A stretch of 17,505 nt of DNA from Bacteroidales bacterium (GCA_023230285.1 JALNXP010000021.1:1-17505); one strand, 5' to 3'. Numbered from the stretch's first letter, positions 1 through 8,749 are shown. Notes: generated by a model not told the origin, from the letters alone. Made by a program: numbers and translations.

Positions 1-2043
1 ATTCCATATTGTATTATCTCGAATGCTGCCATAAGAACTATACGATAAAACACCTACATAACTCAAATTTATATTATTATTATCGATAAATGAAGTTGAA
101 GTAATGTCAAATCCGGAATTATAAATTGCAATACCGTTACATTCATTAGCTTCAATATAATTATTTGACACACAATACGACGGATAATTGTTAACAACTA
201 TCCCATCTAACGAATCATTAATAATAAAACAGTCATCAATAATAACAAATCCGCTATAAGCTTCATTTACATAGTCAAAATACAGTCTTGTTTGTACAAA
301 ATTTGATTCCTCAACGATTGCATTACCTACTATATCAAGGTTATTGCTGTTATTAAAGGTACAGTTGTTGATGAATATGGTATCATTGCATTCTATATGA
401 ACTGAACAATTTGTAAATATGGCATCATGAATTTCAATATTAGAACTATTACCATAATAAACATCTAATGAAGCATCATTTTCTGCAATAAAATTAATAT
501 TGGTATTTAATTGAATATTTCCATTAAAATATATTTTACAATTTCCACTTTTTGCAATAAATGAGGTACTATCATTAACAACTAAATTTGCTGAATCACA
601 CACTACAAAATAAGCATCATATAGGTTTAGTTTAGTATTATTTGCCAGACATAAAGACACACCTGAATTAACCGACAAAGTATCTTCTATGTGCAATGAG
701 CCATGAATTATCTGTGATGTATCAACATTACCACTAATACCTCTTAAACTTAACAAATCTTCTTTAAAGCCACAATTATATATTTTACTTCCATAAGCAC
801 TGAATTGATCATCATATTCATTTGTAAATTTGATAACTTCACCCATTTCCTGAATACCATTATTATTTCCTCCATTAATTAATAAATCAAAATCGATTTC
901 CTCATAATGATTAGGGAACAATGCTAAAAAATAAGGTAATGAACCAATATCATAATAAGAGTACCACGGATGATTTCCACTTGGATAGCCACCTCTTAAT
1001 GAAGAACAAGTTAAAAAATTATATTTATCCATTGCTGCAACATCACTGAAATTACTTACTCGAAGATATGGATAAATGGAATTCTGACATGTTAAAATTG
1101 TTTTATATGCCTGATTTGACATACTCATAATTTCATTTACAAAACCGCCCGCATAACAAGTGAAGATATTAAAAATCATTTGAGAACAATTAACCATGGC
1201 AACCATATCAGCAAAATCTTTATCAGAAAGTAATTCCTGTTGCCATAAAACAAAACTTACGTTTCCATCATCTGAATCAGAACTTTCATTGCGATTTCTA
1301 TAGCCATGTGTTGTCGCAAATACATACAAAATATCGCTTTCTGTAACGACAGTCGACAGATGATTAAATATTGAATCTAAATTATACGCAGAACATGGAA
1401 CAGGTAAAATATCTGGAAAGTTGTCATTATCTAGGTCCAATGATATGTTTGTACCTTCACCTATTTCTCCATCATGGGATAAAACAAAAATATTCTCTTT
1501 AGGATATCCAAATTCAATGAGACTGCTATACGAATGACTTAAGGCATTCCACATTATACTACTACCGCCATCATTACCACAGAATAATAATGCATATTTG
1601 CCATTATTAATATTAGCCCAGGGAGAAGGAATATATGAATTAGGGTTAGAATACAACGGCGTATCCATCATTAGTATTGGCGTTGATACTTTTTCTAAAA
1701 ATAGATTATACTGAAACGGTGGTAATTGCTTTTGAATAATTGTAAAAGACCCGCTATTGCTATTTATAAACACATAATAACATTCATGCCCCCATAGATA
1801 TTCTGGATACTGATCAACAAAAAACATCCAATAATGATTGTATGGAACCTGTATAGAATCATAAGGACTAACAACATAATACAAACTAGTTTGAATGGTG
1901 GACTCCATGTAAACGTTAACACTATCAACCCTATCATTAACTATTTGGTTGATAACTATGCTTACTGCTTCCTGCTTGGATATTTGTGAAACTGCAATTA
2001 GTGCGCTGACAAATATTACTACTGATAATAAAATTTTTTTCAT
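1..2043 (-). CDS. Secreted clan CD (C13/legumain-like) cysteine protease with beta-helix-like tail, C-terminus cut off by window edge
   Basis: The frame is open from ATG at 2043 to base 1 (681 codons) with no stop, so the C-terminus lies outside the window. Residues 1-20 form a Sec signal peptide (MKKILLS... ending near VSQ). Residues 148-300 look like a caspase-fold protease: the strand YALLFCG (150-156), a THGY motif with His246, and an FTCYAGGF motif with Cys296. A His-Gly followed about 50 residues later by a Cys after a hydrophobic strand is the clan CD dyad pattern. An acidic DLDNDNFPD stretch (203-211) resembles a calcium-binding loop. From about residue 440 the sequence is Asn/Ser/Asp-rich with short repeating hydrophobic strands, like a right-handed beta-helix. 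A T9SS sorting domain beyond the edge is likely but not visible. Family C13 is my best assignment; C25 (gingipain) is a less likely alternative. It probably acts outside the cell or on the cell surface. Confidence 0.72.
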   Translation of the reverse strand, partial: MKKILLSVVIFVSALIAVSQISKQEAVSIVINQIVNDRVDSVNVYMESTIQTSLYYVVSPYDSIQVPYNHYWMFFVDQYPEYLWGHECYYVFINSNSGSFTIIQKQLPPFQYNLFLEKVSTPILMMDTPLYSNPNSYIPSPWANINNGKYALLFCGNDGGSSIMWNALSHSYSSLIEFGYPKENIFVLSHDGEIGEGTNISLDLDNDNFPDILPVPCSAYNLDSIFNHLSTVVTESDILYVFATTHGYRNRNESSDSDDGNVSFVLWQQELLSDKDFADMVAMVNCSQMIFNIFTCYAGGFVNEIMSMSNQAYKTILTCQNSIYPYLRVSNFSDVAAMDKYNFLTCSSLRGGYPSGNHPWYSYYDIGSLPYFLALFPNHYEEIDFDLLINGGNNNGIQEMGEVIKFTNEYDDQFSAYGSKIYNCGFKEDLLSLRGISGNVDTSQIIHGSLHIEDTLSVNSGVSLCLANNTKLNLYDAYFVVCDSANLVVNDSTSFIAKSGNCKIYFNGNIQLNTNINFIAENDASLDVYYGNSSNIEIHDAIFTNCSVHIECNDTIFINNCTFNNSNNLDIVGNAIVEESNFVQTRLYFDYVNEAYSGFVIIDDCFIINDSLDGIVVNNYPSYCVSNNYIEANECNGIAIYNSGFDITSTSFIDNNNINLSYVGVLSYSSYGSIRDNTIWN

Positions 2044-2085
2044 AAAGCTAATTATTAAGATAAAAAACAATAACCTACCCACTTA

Positions 2086-2107
2086 CAAATTTAATTTGGC
2101 AAATGTA
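2086..2107 (-). promoter_or_regulatory. Candidate -7 elements upstream of the clan CD protease gene
   Basis: Read on the minus strand, TACATTTG (2107-2100) and TAAATTTG (2093-2086) both match the Bacteroidota -7 consensus TAnnTTTG, 42-63 bases before the ATG at 2043. The outer one directly abuts the 19-bp tandem array. No clear -33 TTTG is visible. In such AT-rich DNA one of the two may be a chance match. Confidence 0.4.
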
Positions 2108-2108
2108 A

Positions 2109-2200
2109 TATATTTTTTAACCGTTTTATATTTTTTTAACCGTTTTATATTTTTTTAACCGTTTTATATTTTTTTAACTGTTTTATATTTTTTTAACCAC
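2109..2200. repeat. 19-bp tandem repeat array, about four and a half units
   Basis: The unit on the plus strand is ccgttttatatttttttaa. Unit starts at 2121, 2140, 2159 and 2178 are spaced exactly 19 bases apart. The fourth differs by one base (ctg for ccg), and partial units lie at both ends. The left partial starts near 2109 and the right one at 2197. The right end of the array supplies the stop codon of the HD-domain gene (TAA at 2195-2193), and the left end touches the candidate protease promoter. There is no spacer sequence, so it is not CRISPR-like. A perfect short array of this kind can change copy number by slippage. Confidence 0.9.
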
Positions 2201-2726
2201 AACTGTCTTTATTATCAGCTCTGAACATCTCCCACGCCTTGTCTATCAATGTATTGCTCTCTTCATACCTTAACATATCGGGATTAAGGTCGTTTATTCT
2301 CACTCTGTCAAGCGCGTCAGCATCTTTAAGTATCGCCATCACATGATAATCATCATCACCATTTTCCGACCATTCTTTCACACAATGCTGAATAACAGCA
2401 CTTTCAATATATTTCAACTCCTTATCTGACACGCCATATTTCCGAAACAGAGGAGTGAAAAACGGCAATTTCTTTTCTGCAGAAATCCTGCCATGAACGG
2501 TATTATAGCCATCGCCACTTCGCCCCATGTCGTGTACATACGCCGCACAAAATGCTAAAAAAGCTTCATACCTTCTCTCTATAAGTTTCCCGATAAGCAA
2601 ACAATGTGTCATAACTCGCTCTGTGTGCTTTATCCCATGAATAAAGCTAACATTTTCAAAATAAGACTGTTTCAACTCAAAATCTTTACCGTCTATTCCA
2701 TATTCAGACAATAATTCAGTATCCAT
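2193..2726 (-). CDS. HD-domain metal-dependent phosphohydrolase
   Basis: This 177-residue cytoplasmic protein has the full HD signature: His34 (GIKHTERV), the His65-Asp66 doublet (YVHDMGR), further histidines at 78 (TVHGR) and 114 (IQHC), and Asp135 (LKDADALDR). These residues bind one or two divalent metals in the family, whose members hydrolyse phosphate mono- or diesters such as nucleotides. There is no signal peptide and no fused partner domain such as RelA/SpoT or a nucleotidyltransferase. The start at 2726 lies 18 bases after the stop of the M20 gene, so it is probably the last gene of the peptidase operon. The stop codon is contributed by the tandem array. The substrate cannot be read from the sequence, and the link to peptide breakdown is only positional. 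Confidence 0.85.
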   Translation of the reverse strand: MDTELLSEYGIDGKDFELKQSYFENVSFIHGIKHTERVMTHCLLIGKLIERRYEAFLAFCAAYVHDMGRSGDGYNTVHGRISAEKKLPFFTPLFRKYGVSDKELKYIESAVIQHCVKEWSENGDDDYHVMAILKDADALDRVRINDLNPDMLRYEESNTLIDKAWEMFRADNKDSCG

Positions 2727-2744
2727 TATAATGTGTTTTTTAAT

Positions 2745-3908
2745 TTACTTCAAAATCAAATAAGACAACACTTTAAGTGCTGTCGAAATACAACCTTCAT
2801 CAGGAGAAAATGTTGCAGAATGTACCTTTTGCGACAAATCGCCGTCTCCACATCCCAAACGAAAATAACAGACCGACTTTACTCTTGAATAATAAGCAAA
2901 ATCATCGGAAGTAGTTCTAATCGGAACGTTGATAACATTCTCTTTACCAATAGCTTCTGATGCTATATTTCTTACTACATTTACCATATCCGCATCATTT
3001 ACAAGCACCGGATAACCTTTATCTATATTTAAACTAACTTGCACCTTAAAATCCTGTTCAATATTTTTTGCGATTTTTTCCATGATTTCATGCAGCATTG
3101 TTCTATCTTTTTCATCAAAAATTCTGACGGTGCCGGCGATATTTACTTCATCAGGTATAACATTGGTTGTTCCGGCGGCGATAAATCTACCGAAAGCCAC
3201 CAGCTTCGGACAATCCGCATCAATATCTGTCAGATTTGAACATTGTTCAATAAATTTCATCGCAGGTATTATCGGATTGACGACTTCCTTAGGTTTTGCA
3301 GCATGTCCGCCCTTTCCTATCACTACAGCACGCACTTCATCACTTGAAGCCATAAACGGACCGGAATGCAAGCCGATAGTGCCGACCGGTAATTCCGGCG
3401 ACAGATGCAAGCCTATCACAGCACTTATATTCTCATCATTAAGCAAACCATTGTCTACCAACAACTTGGCTCCACCGGGGTTTATTTCCTCCGCATGTTG
3501 AAAGATAAACAGTAAGTTATGTTTCAGATTTACCTTATTAAGTGCCGCAAACTTGGCAAGCCCAAGCATGATAGCTGTATGACAATCATGGCCGCAAGCG
3601 TGCATCACACCATCATTTTTTGAAGAATACGGCAGGTTTGTCGCCTCCTTTATCGGCAACGCATCTATATCGGCTCTAAAAGCAATTGTCTTATCACAAT
3701 TATTATCTAAAAAGCAAGTAACTGCATAACAATCGCTATAAGTGAGCGGCTGCAGTCCACAATTTTTTAAGTAATCAAAAATAAAAGATGAAGTCTCCTT
3801 CTCCTTAAATGACAACTCCGGATTTTGATGCAGATGCCGCCTTAAATTAATTATCTCATGTAGATAATTGCAAGAAAAATCGTTAAATATTTCATCAAAA
3901 CCGAACAT
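2745..3908 (-). CDS. M20D family amidohydrolase / metallopeptidase (aminoacylase or hippurate hydrolase-like)
   Basis: 387 residues, the usual length for M20D. Diagnostic motifs appear in order: RRHLHQNPELSF near the N-terminus (23-34), FRADIDALPI (77-86), HACGHDCH (103-110) with metal ligands Cys105 and His107, FQHAEE (136-141) with the catalytic/ligand glutamates, GLH with His168, the lid-domain motif GKGGHAA (198-204), and a C-terminal His363 in VHSATF. All expected metal ligands are present, so it should be an active di-zinc or di-manganese hydrolase of N-acyl amino acids or small peptides. There is no signal peptide, so it acts in the cytoplasm. It starts 2 bases after the lipoprotein stop, indicating tight co-transcription and perhaps translational coupling. 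The exact substrate (N-acetyl amino acid, hippurate, dipeptide) is not decidable here. Confidence 0.93.
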   Translation of the reverse strand: MFGFDEIFNDFSCNYLHEIINLRRHLHQNPELSFKEKETSSFIFDYLKNCGLQPLTYSDCYAVTCFLDNNCDKTIAFRADIDALPIKEATNLPYSSKNDGVMHACGHDCHTAIMLGLAKFAALNKVNLKHNLLFIFQHAEEINPGGAKLLVDNGLLNDENISAVIGLHLSPELPVGTIGLHSGPFMASSDEVRAVVIGKGGHAAKPKEVVNPIIPAMKFIEQCSNLTDIDADCPKLVAFGRFIAAGTTNVIPDEVNIAGTVRIFDEKDRTMLHEIMEKIAKNIEQDFKVQVSLNIDKGYPVLVNDADMVNVVRNIASEAIGKENVINVPIRTTSDDFAYYSRVKSVCYFRLGCGDGDLSQKVHSATFSPDEGCISTALKVLSYLILK

Positions 3909-3910
3909 AA

Positions 3911-4417
3911 TTATTCAGATATTACTATTTCAGGAGTTTCGATAATGTTACTTTTGTTTAAATCTCTATCTTTCAGATAAATAACATACTTTATAGTATC
4001 ATACGAAGAGAAAGTATTCAACAAAACGGTATCATATATTGTTCCTTTGATATTTTTATTTGTCCCTGAAGGAGTAATAATTGGTATTCTTGCATTAAAA
4101 TTCACGGTGTCGCCATCTACAACAACTGAAGACCAAACTCCGTTTTGCAATTCAAAATAATCAATAAAAAGATTATAATCGTAAGGCGGGTCGACTTCAT
4201 TATCCGACAGACCTATATTTCCATCGCCATCAGTAAAGCCTATCTGCAAAACGCCTTTAATCGGAGTAACAAGCGTATCATTAGAATAGATAACTTTATA
4301 TCCTTGATATTCAATAACCGGCTCTAATGGATATTGTTCATAATCGGTGCAGGAGTACAGCAACAAAAAAACAGCTAAAAGCGAAATACAAATTATAGCA
4401 AGAAACTTTTTACTCAT
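3911..4417 (-). CDS. Small lipoprotein with DGDGNIG acidic motif, function unknown
   Basis: 168 residues. The N-terminus has a lysine pair, a long hydrophobic stretch and the lipobox LYSC with Cys23, so it should be lipidated and membrane-anchored. The mature part is beta-rich and contains FTDGDGNIGLSDNE (61-74), which resembles a calcium-binding loop, followed by a YNLFIDYFE strand and a C-terminal YLKDRDLNKSN segment. From memory, a similar unnamed lipoprotein with a DGDG(D/N)IG motif occurs in many Bacteroidota; I know no assigned function. It sits between the M1 peptidase (15 bases upstream) and the M20 hydrolase (2 bases downstream), so it is almost certainly in their operon. A periplasmic or surface accessory role is inference only. 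Confidence 0.8.
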   Translation of the reverse strand: MSKKFLAIICISLLAVFLLLYSCTDYEQYPLEPVIEYQGYKVIYSNDTLVTPIKGVLQIGFTDGDGNIGLSDNEVDPPYDYNLFIDYFELQNGVWSSVVVDGDTVNFNARIPIITPSGTNKNIKGTIYDTVLLNTFSSYDTIKYVIYLKDRDLNKSNIIETPEIVISE

Positions 4418-4432
4418 TTTCGATCAATTAAA

Positions 4433-6769
4433 TTATTTTAAATAGATTGCTTTTTTAACAATTCTTTGTCCGTCCGACTTTTGTAAAACGAAAAAGTATG
4501 TTGAATTATTTTGATAACTTTCAGGGTGCCACTCTATGACATCAGCATCGGCGGTTAATGGTAATTCATCTATTTTTGAGCCTTTAATATTATATACATA
4601 CAATTTATCCTTTGCATTTATATTATCAATTTTGATGTTAAAAACATTACTTGAAGGATTAGGATAAACGCTCATGCAATTATCTGTAACATTCTCATAA
4701 TCATTAATTTCGTTGATTGTAGAATCTGCAACAGCCAAAGAATACTCGCCACATCTCAAAGTATCGAGCATAAGGTCACCAATAGAAATATTGCCATATT
4801 TTGTTGTTGGTAACATAACCCACGCATCCGAAGAAGTTTGACGATACACAAGTACAGGCTCGTCATCAGGATTTATGAGCAGGTCGCCATCTAAAGTAGA
4901 TTTACTATAATTGAACAAGCCTTTAGCCAAGAAATTGCCGAAAGGCACAAAGTCGATTTTCCAATAATGGCTGTTAGATAACCTGTAACCTTTAACCTTC
5001 CCTCTGTCGCTTGGTTCAACAAGATAATTAGAGACATGAAAATAAGCAGAATCTGAGACCTCTTCCACTGACAATTTAAAACGTGACGAGTTTATAGTAC
5101 TCAATCCTGTATTATAAATCATTTTTTCTCTATTATACATAGCGTCATAAATTGTAGATGTCTGATTAACAAATACATACTTTGGTTCTACATTTATCTC
5201 GAAAGTCGAATTACCGGTTTTACCGTCAAAAAACATCGTTTTAGTTTCAGTATTCAGATTATCGTCCATAAAAGTAACATCAACTTTATTAGAATTAGAA
5301 ATAAACGAGCGGTTCATAATTTTTTGCTGCATATAGACATCTACTTCCCATTTGTTGCCAATTTGTTGTGACAAGCAGGAATCCACAGAATAAGCGGAAG
5401 CTCCGCCCTGATACACATAATTAAGGAAGAAGTCGTTCATGTCAACTCCGGAAGCGGCTGTTAAAGCGGCACAAAATTGTTCAGAACTCATCGAAGAGAA
5501 CGGATTATTTTCAATTACTTTTTTCACCGTTTCAAAAAACAGTTCATCACCTAAAAAATGCCTCATGGAATGAACGACCAAAGCACCTTTTTCGTAAGCA
5601 CTGACACCGTAAGTATTAGTTTGCGGAATTTTATTCAGTGCATAATAGCCGCCATCTTGAGAAGCTGTATGAGCGGTAGACAGCACTTGAGATTTTGCCG
5701 ATTCGATAAGTTCCATATAAACATCACGTCCGTAAAGCACTTCTTGATAATAATATTGTACAAAAGTCGCCCAGCCTTCATTTATCCACATATCTTCGGC
5801 AGAAGCACAAGTTATCATATTGCCGAACCACGAATGGAACAGCTCATGAGCATATAACGACTCGTAGCTCAAGTTGTTAGTAAAACAGCTATGAGGGAAA
5901 GCAATATTATTCTGATGTTCCATTGCCCCTTTAGAAGTACTTGTATATCCGATACGTTCAAAAGGATAAGCGCCGAACTTGCTCTCATACAAATTAATAA
6001 TAGCATGTATATTTTGAAACATAGTAGGAATAACGTTAACGGCATTAGCTTTAACAGTATAAGTTATAGGAATATCCGCTGCAATGCCATGATGAACATC
6101 AGTTACAGTTTCATAGTCGCCGACAGCAAAAGAAGCGGCGTAAGTAGCAATATCCAAATCCGTTTTATAATGATAAATTTTTGAGCCGTCTTCATTATCT
6201 GTCACGTCTACAAGTTCGCCGCCGCAGACAGCTGTTTTTTCTTCCGGCACTCTCACAAAATATTCGAACTTCGCTTTATCCACAAAATTATCTACACAAG
6301 GAAACCACGCCCTTCCCATGTTGTGAGGAATTGCATTAATGCTCACACCCAAATTATACACATACTCGCCTTCAAAATTGACACCGCCCCAATCATCGCA
6401 ATAAGGCTCCCCATGATAAAAAACCTTGCAGTCGACTTCGTCTCCTACATATAAATCATTGCTAAAGCCGATAGACAGCGTAGAATCTGTGCTGACATAA
6501 TCATCAGAAAGCACGCCATCTACAAAAACAGAATCGACAGTAAAGTAAAGCAAGTCGAGCAACAAATCATCCGAAGTATTTTCGACAGCAACAACTTTAA
6601 TTTCTGTATTTGCATAAAACTGTTTTGTTGAAGTATTTATTGAATCTATTGATATAACGTACTCATTAACATCGAAAACAGCTTCGTAGTTATTATCTTT
6701 GACACCTTGAGAAAAAGCGAAATTAACAGTTGATAATACTGTAATAATTAAGAATAGATATTTTTTCAT
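4433..6769 (-). CDS. Secreted M1 family metallo-aminopeptidase with T9SS C-terminal sorting domain
   Basis: 778 residues. Signal peptide 1-20 (ends AFS, mature start near Gln21). An N-terminal beta domain is followed by the catalytic domain. The zinc motif HELFH is at 308-312 with the third ligand Glu331 in WINEGWA, and Tyr392 (SAYEKGAL) fits the catalytic tyrosine. The exopeptidase motif, normally GAMEN, reads GAMEH at 281-285, a variant I associate with Bacteroidota members. After a beta-rich linker, the last ~90 residues form a type A T9SS sorting domain: SVYPNPSSNVFNIKI, then LYVYNIKGS, ending with VKKAIYLK. The protein should therefore be exported by Sec and then T9SS, to be released or anchored at the cell surface for trimming extracellular peptides. 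It is the first gene of the leftward operon with the lipoprotein and M20 hydrolase. Confidence 0.93.
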   Translation of the reverse strand: MKKYLFLIITVLSTVNFAFSQGVKDNNYEAVFDVNEYVISIDSINTSTKQFYANTEIKVVAVENTSDDLLLDLLYFTVDSVFVDGVLSDDYVSTDSTLSIGFSNDLYVGDEVDCKVFYHGEPYCDDWGGVNFEGEYVYNLGVSINAIPHNMGRAWFPCVDNFVDKAKFEYFVRVPEEKTAVCGGELVDVTDNEDGSKIYHYKTDLDIATYAASFAVGDYETVTDVHHGIAADIPITYTVKANAVNVIPTMFQNIHAIINLYESKFGAYPFERIGYTSTSKGAMEHQNNIAFPHSCFTNNLSYESLYAHELFHSWFGNMITCASAEDMWINEGWATFVQYYYQEVLYGRDVYMELIESAKSQVLSTAHTASQDGGYYALNKIPQTNTYGVSAYEKGALVVHSMRHFLGDELFFETVKKVIENNPFSSMSSEQFCAALTAASGVDMNDFFLNYVYQGGASAYSVDSCLSQQIGNKWEVDVYMQQKIMNRSFISNSNKVDVTFMDDNLNTETKTMFFDGKTGNSTFEINVEPKYVFVNQTSTIYDAMYNREKMIYNTGLSTINSSRFKLSVEEVSDSAYFHVSNYLVEPSDRGKVKGYRLSNSHYWKIDFVPFGNFLAKGLFNYSKSTLDGDLLINPDDEPVLVYRQTSSDAWVMLPTTKYGNISIGDLMLDTLRCGEYSLAVADSTINEINDYENVTDNCMSVYPNPSSNVFNIKIDNINAKDKLYVYNIKGSKIDELPLTADADVIEWHPESYQNNSTYFFVLQKSDGQRIVKKAIYLK

Positions 6770-6799
6770 GAGCTTTTATTTAATTAGATTAATAACTTG

Positions 6800-6807
6800 C
6801 AAAAATA
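6800..6807 (-). promoter_or_regulatory. Candidate -7 element of the M1 peptidase operon
   Basis: On the minus strand TATTTTTG matches TAnnTTTG, 31 bases before the ATG at 6769, followed by GC as is common in this phylum. A 10-bp direct repeat (ctaaatatta at 6821-6830 and 6831-6840) lies just upstream, about where a -33 element would be. No TTTG is present there. Confidence 0.5.
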
Positions 6808-6866
6808 ATGATTTTTTAGTCTAAATATTACTAAATATTAGTTATTTAGATTTTAAATTTTCAGAT

Positions 6867-6914
6867 GCACCATAAAAGTGCAAAAAATTAAAAAAAACAG
6901 CACTTTTGTAGTGC
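6867..6914 (-). terminator. Rho-independent terminator of the guaB-omp-fecCD-ATPase operon, with a second inverted hairpin copy
   Basis: Reading leftwards past the ATPase stop, GCACT (6914-6910), a five-base loop and AGTGC (6904-6900) form a hairpin followed by TG and a run of eight T (6897-6890). A related 15-base hairpin (gcaccataaaagtgc, 6867-6881) follows. It is a near-exact inverted copy of 6900-6914 (13 of 15 bases), so the two together can also form one larger stem. Confidence 0.7.
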
Positions 6915-6925
6915 AATTTTTTGAG

Positions 6926-7702
6926 TTATTTTTCGAATCTGAAATGCTGTGTCAGCCAATTAGCTGTGTCACTACCGAAATAATCAGCTAAAAGTGATGA
7001 TGTCAGCAATTTTCCCGGTGTACATTCCACGAAGCCGCCTGACGTATTCATAACCCACAGTTTATCAGCCATTTCGATAGCTAATTCAAGGTTATGTGTT
7101 GAAAGCAGTACCGCTTTATTCATTTTTGATGTCAACATTTGCAATAATTTAGACATTTCGATGCGCGAAGAATAGTCTAAGAAAGCCATCGGCTCGTCCA
7201 TCATAATATATGGTGTCTGCTGGCATAAAGTCTTGGCAATCATAACTTTTTGTTTCTCGCCATCGCTCAACTCGGAGAACAATTTGTCGGATAATTTTTC
7301 AATACCTATATCGTGTATCGAAGCTGTCACAATATTATAATCTATTTCATTCAGTTTTCCGAAGATGCCGGTGTAAGGATACCTTCCCATTGCCACCACA
7401 TCATTAGCAGTGATATTATCTATATCAGGCGGTGTAGACAATACAACACCTATCTTTTTCGACAAAGCTTTATCAGACAGACTATTAACATTGGCATCAT
7501 CAATATAAACACTGCCATTCAAAGGCGTTTGAAGTCTGCATATTGTACGTATCAGTGTAGACTTTCCGGAGCCGTTCATACCTATCAGACATATCATTTC
7601 GCCGGCGTTAATTTTCAAATCGGGCAAAGAATGGACTATTCTACAGCTTTTCTGCGACTTATTTATTTTATAACCGGTAGACACTCCTTTTAAAGTTATC
7701 AT
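6926..7702 (-). CDS. ABC transporter ATP-binding protein, FecE/BtuD (siderophore, heme or cobalamin uptake) type
   Basis: 258 residues with all ATPase motifs: Walker A GMNGSGKST (41-49), a FecE-type VVAMGRYPYTG segment (102-112), signature ELSDGEKQK (144-152), Walker B YIMMDEP (165-171) and the H-loop His203 (STHN). It would form the cytoplasmic motor of a type II importer with the permease encoded just upstream. The two reading frames overlap by four bases (ATGA), a standard sign of translational coupling. No substrate-binding protein or TonB receptor gene is adjacent, so the substrate (ferric siderophore, heme or B12) cannot be decided. The terminator after it ends the operon. Confidence 0.93.
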   Translation of the reverse strand: MITLKGVSTGYKINKSQKSCRIVHSLPDLKINAGEMICLIGMNGSGKSTLIRTICRLQTPLNGSVYIDDANVNSLSDKALSKKIGVVLSTPPDIDNITANDVVAMGRYPYTGIFGKLNEIDYNIVTASIHDIGIEKLSDKLFSELSDGEKQKVMIAKTLCQQTPYIMMDEPMAFLDYSSRIEMSKLLQMLTSKMNKAVLLSTHNLELAIEMADKLWVMNTSGGFVECTPGKLLTSSLLADYFGSDTANWLTQHFRFEK

Positions 7703-8721
7703 TTTGCATTTTTTATTGAAGGAGTGAATAATATTTTTATCAAGATAGGTGCACCGATAATAGCAGTAACTACATTAACCGGCAAAGCTCCATCGAAGCC
7801 GGGCAGACGAGTTATCAGCAAACATAAAAGTGACAAGGCTGCTCCAAATATGATGCAAGCGACAAGCAGCATAGCGTGGTCAGAAGTTTTCAGCAACATT
7901 CTGACAATATGAGGAACAGCGAGACCGATAAAGCCAATAGGACCACAATAAGCTGTAATCAAAGCAATTATAACTCCGGAGAACAAAATGCAGAAAAATC
8001 TCAGTCGTTTTACGTTAACGCCAAGATTTGCAGCATAATTATCGCCCAGTAATACTGCATTCAGAGGTTTTATGAGAAAGAATGACATTGTTAACACGAC
8101 TGCAATACTGACGATAAAGACTGTCATCATTTCTGAAGGCACATTAGAGAAACTTCCCATGCCCCACATAACATAAGAATACAGGCTTTCTTTCATGCTG
8201 AAGAACTCTACGATGGTCACTATTGATGAATTGATAAACGAGAACATCAAGCCGGTTATCAGGATAACGAGCTTATTATTAGTTCTTTTCGATAAAAGCA
8301 ATAGCAGCAGCAATACCGGAATGGTTCCTATAAAAGAAGCCGCAGACACCACCATTTGTCGAGATATTGGCGTAAAATGCAATACTGACAATTGAGAAGA
8401 CCCGAATATCAGCAGACAACAGGCGACTCCGACACTTGCACCGGAGCTGATGCCAAGCACTGAAGGGTCTGCCAACGGATTATTAAACAAAGTTTGAAGC
8501 AATAATCCGGCAACTGCAAGTCCTGCGCCGGCAAACACAGCTGTCAGAGAGGAGTTTATTCTGTACCCTATTATAAAAGAATTTGTGCTATCGCATGATT
8601 TGCCTATAAAATAATTCCAAAACTCCTCAAAATTAATATTTGCAGAGCCTACACACAGATTAAGAAATACCAACCCAGCTATTAGAGCAACTGCAATTAT
8701 TAACTTCAACGAATTTTTCAT
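7699..8721 (-). CDS. FecCD/BtuC-type ABC transporter permease
   Basis: 340 residues, very hydrophobic, with about nine to ten membrane segments. Hallmarks of the FecCD family are NPLADPSVLGISSGASVG (81-98), the cytoplasmic coupling-helix region with LGDNYAANLGVNV (225-237), GPIGFIGLAVPHIVR (260-274) and the C-terminal LPVNVVTAIIGAPILI (313-328). It forms the inner-membrane pore, probably as a homodimer, for uptake of iron-siderophore, heme or cobalamin together with the overlapping ATPase gene. It starts 28 bases after the outer membrane barrel gene. The periplasmic binding protein must be encoded elsewhere. Confidence 0.93.
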   Translation of the reverse strand: MKNSLKLIIAVALIAGLVFLNLCVGSANINFEEFWNYFIGKSCDSTNSFIIGYRINSSLTAVFAGAGLAVAGLLLQTLFNNPLADPSVLGISSGASVGVACCLLIFGSSQLSVLHFTPISRQMVVSAASFIGTIPVLLLLLLLSKRTNNKLVILITGLMFSFINSSIVTIVEFFSMKESLYSYVMWGMGSFSNVPSEMMTVFIVSIAVVLTMSFFLIKPLNAVLLGDNYAANLGVNVKRLRFFCILFSGVIIALITAYCGPIGFIGLAVPHIVRMLLKTSDHAMLLVACIIFGAALSLLCLLITRLPGFDGALPVNVVTAIIGAPILIKILFTPSIKNAK

Positions 8722-8749
8722 AAAGCCTAATTATTGACCTGTCCGATTT

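Noticed and set aside
1949..2158. 69-codon plus-strand frame over the protease start and the tandem array
   Set aside because: It overlaps the signal-peptide coding region of the minus-strand protease, and its tail is only translation of the AT-rich repeats.
2109..2200. Tandem repeats considered as a CRISPR array
   Set aside because: Units are contiguous with no spacers and no cas genes are nearby.
3082..3501. 139-codon frame antisense to the M20 hydrolase
   Set aside because: It lies wholly inside a gene with intact catalytic motifs and has no promoter or recognisable protein features.
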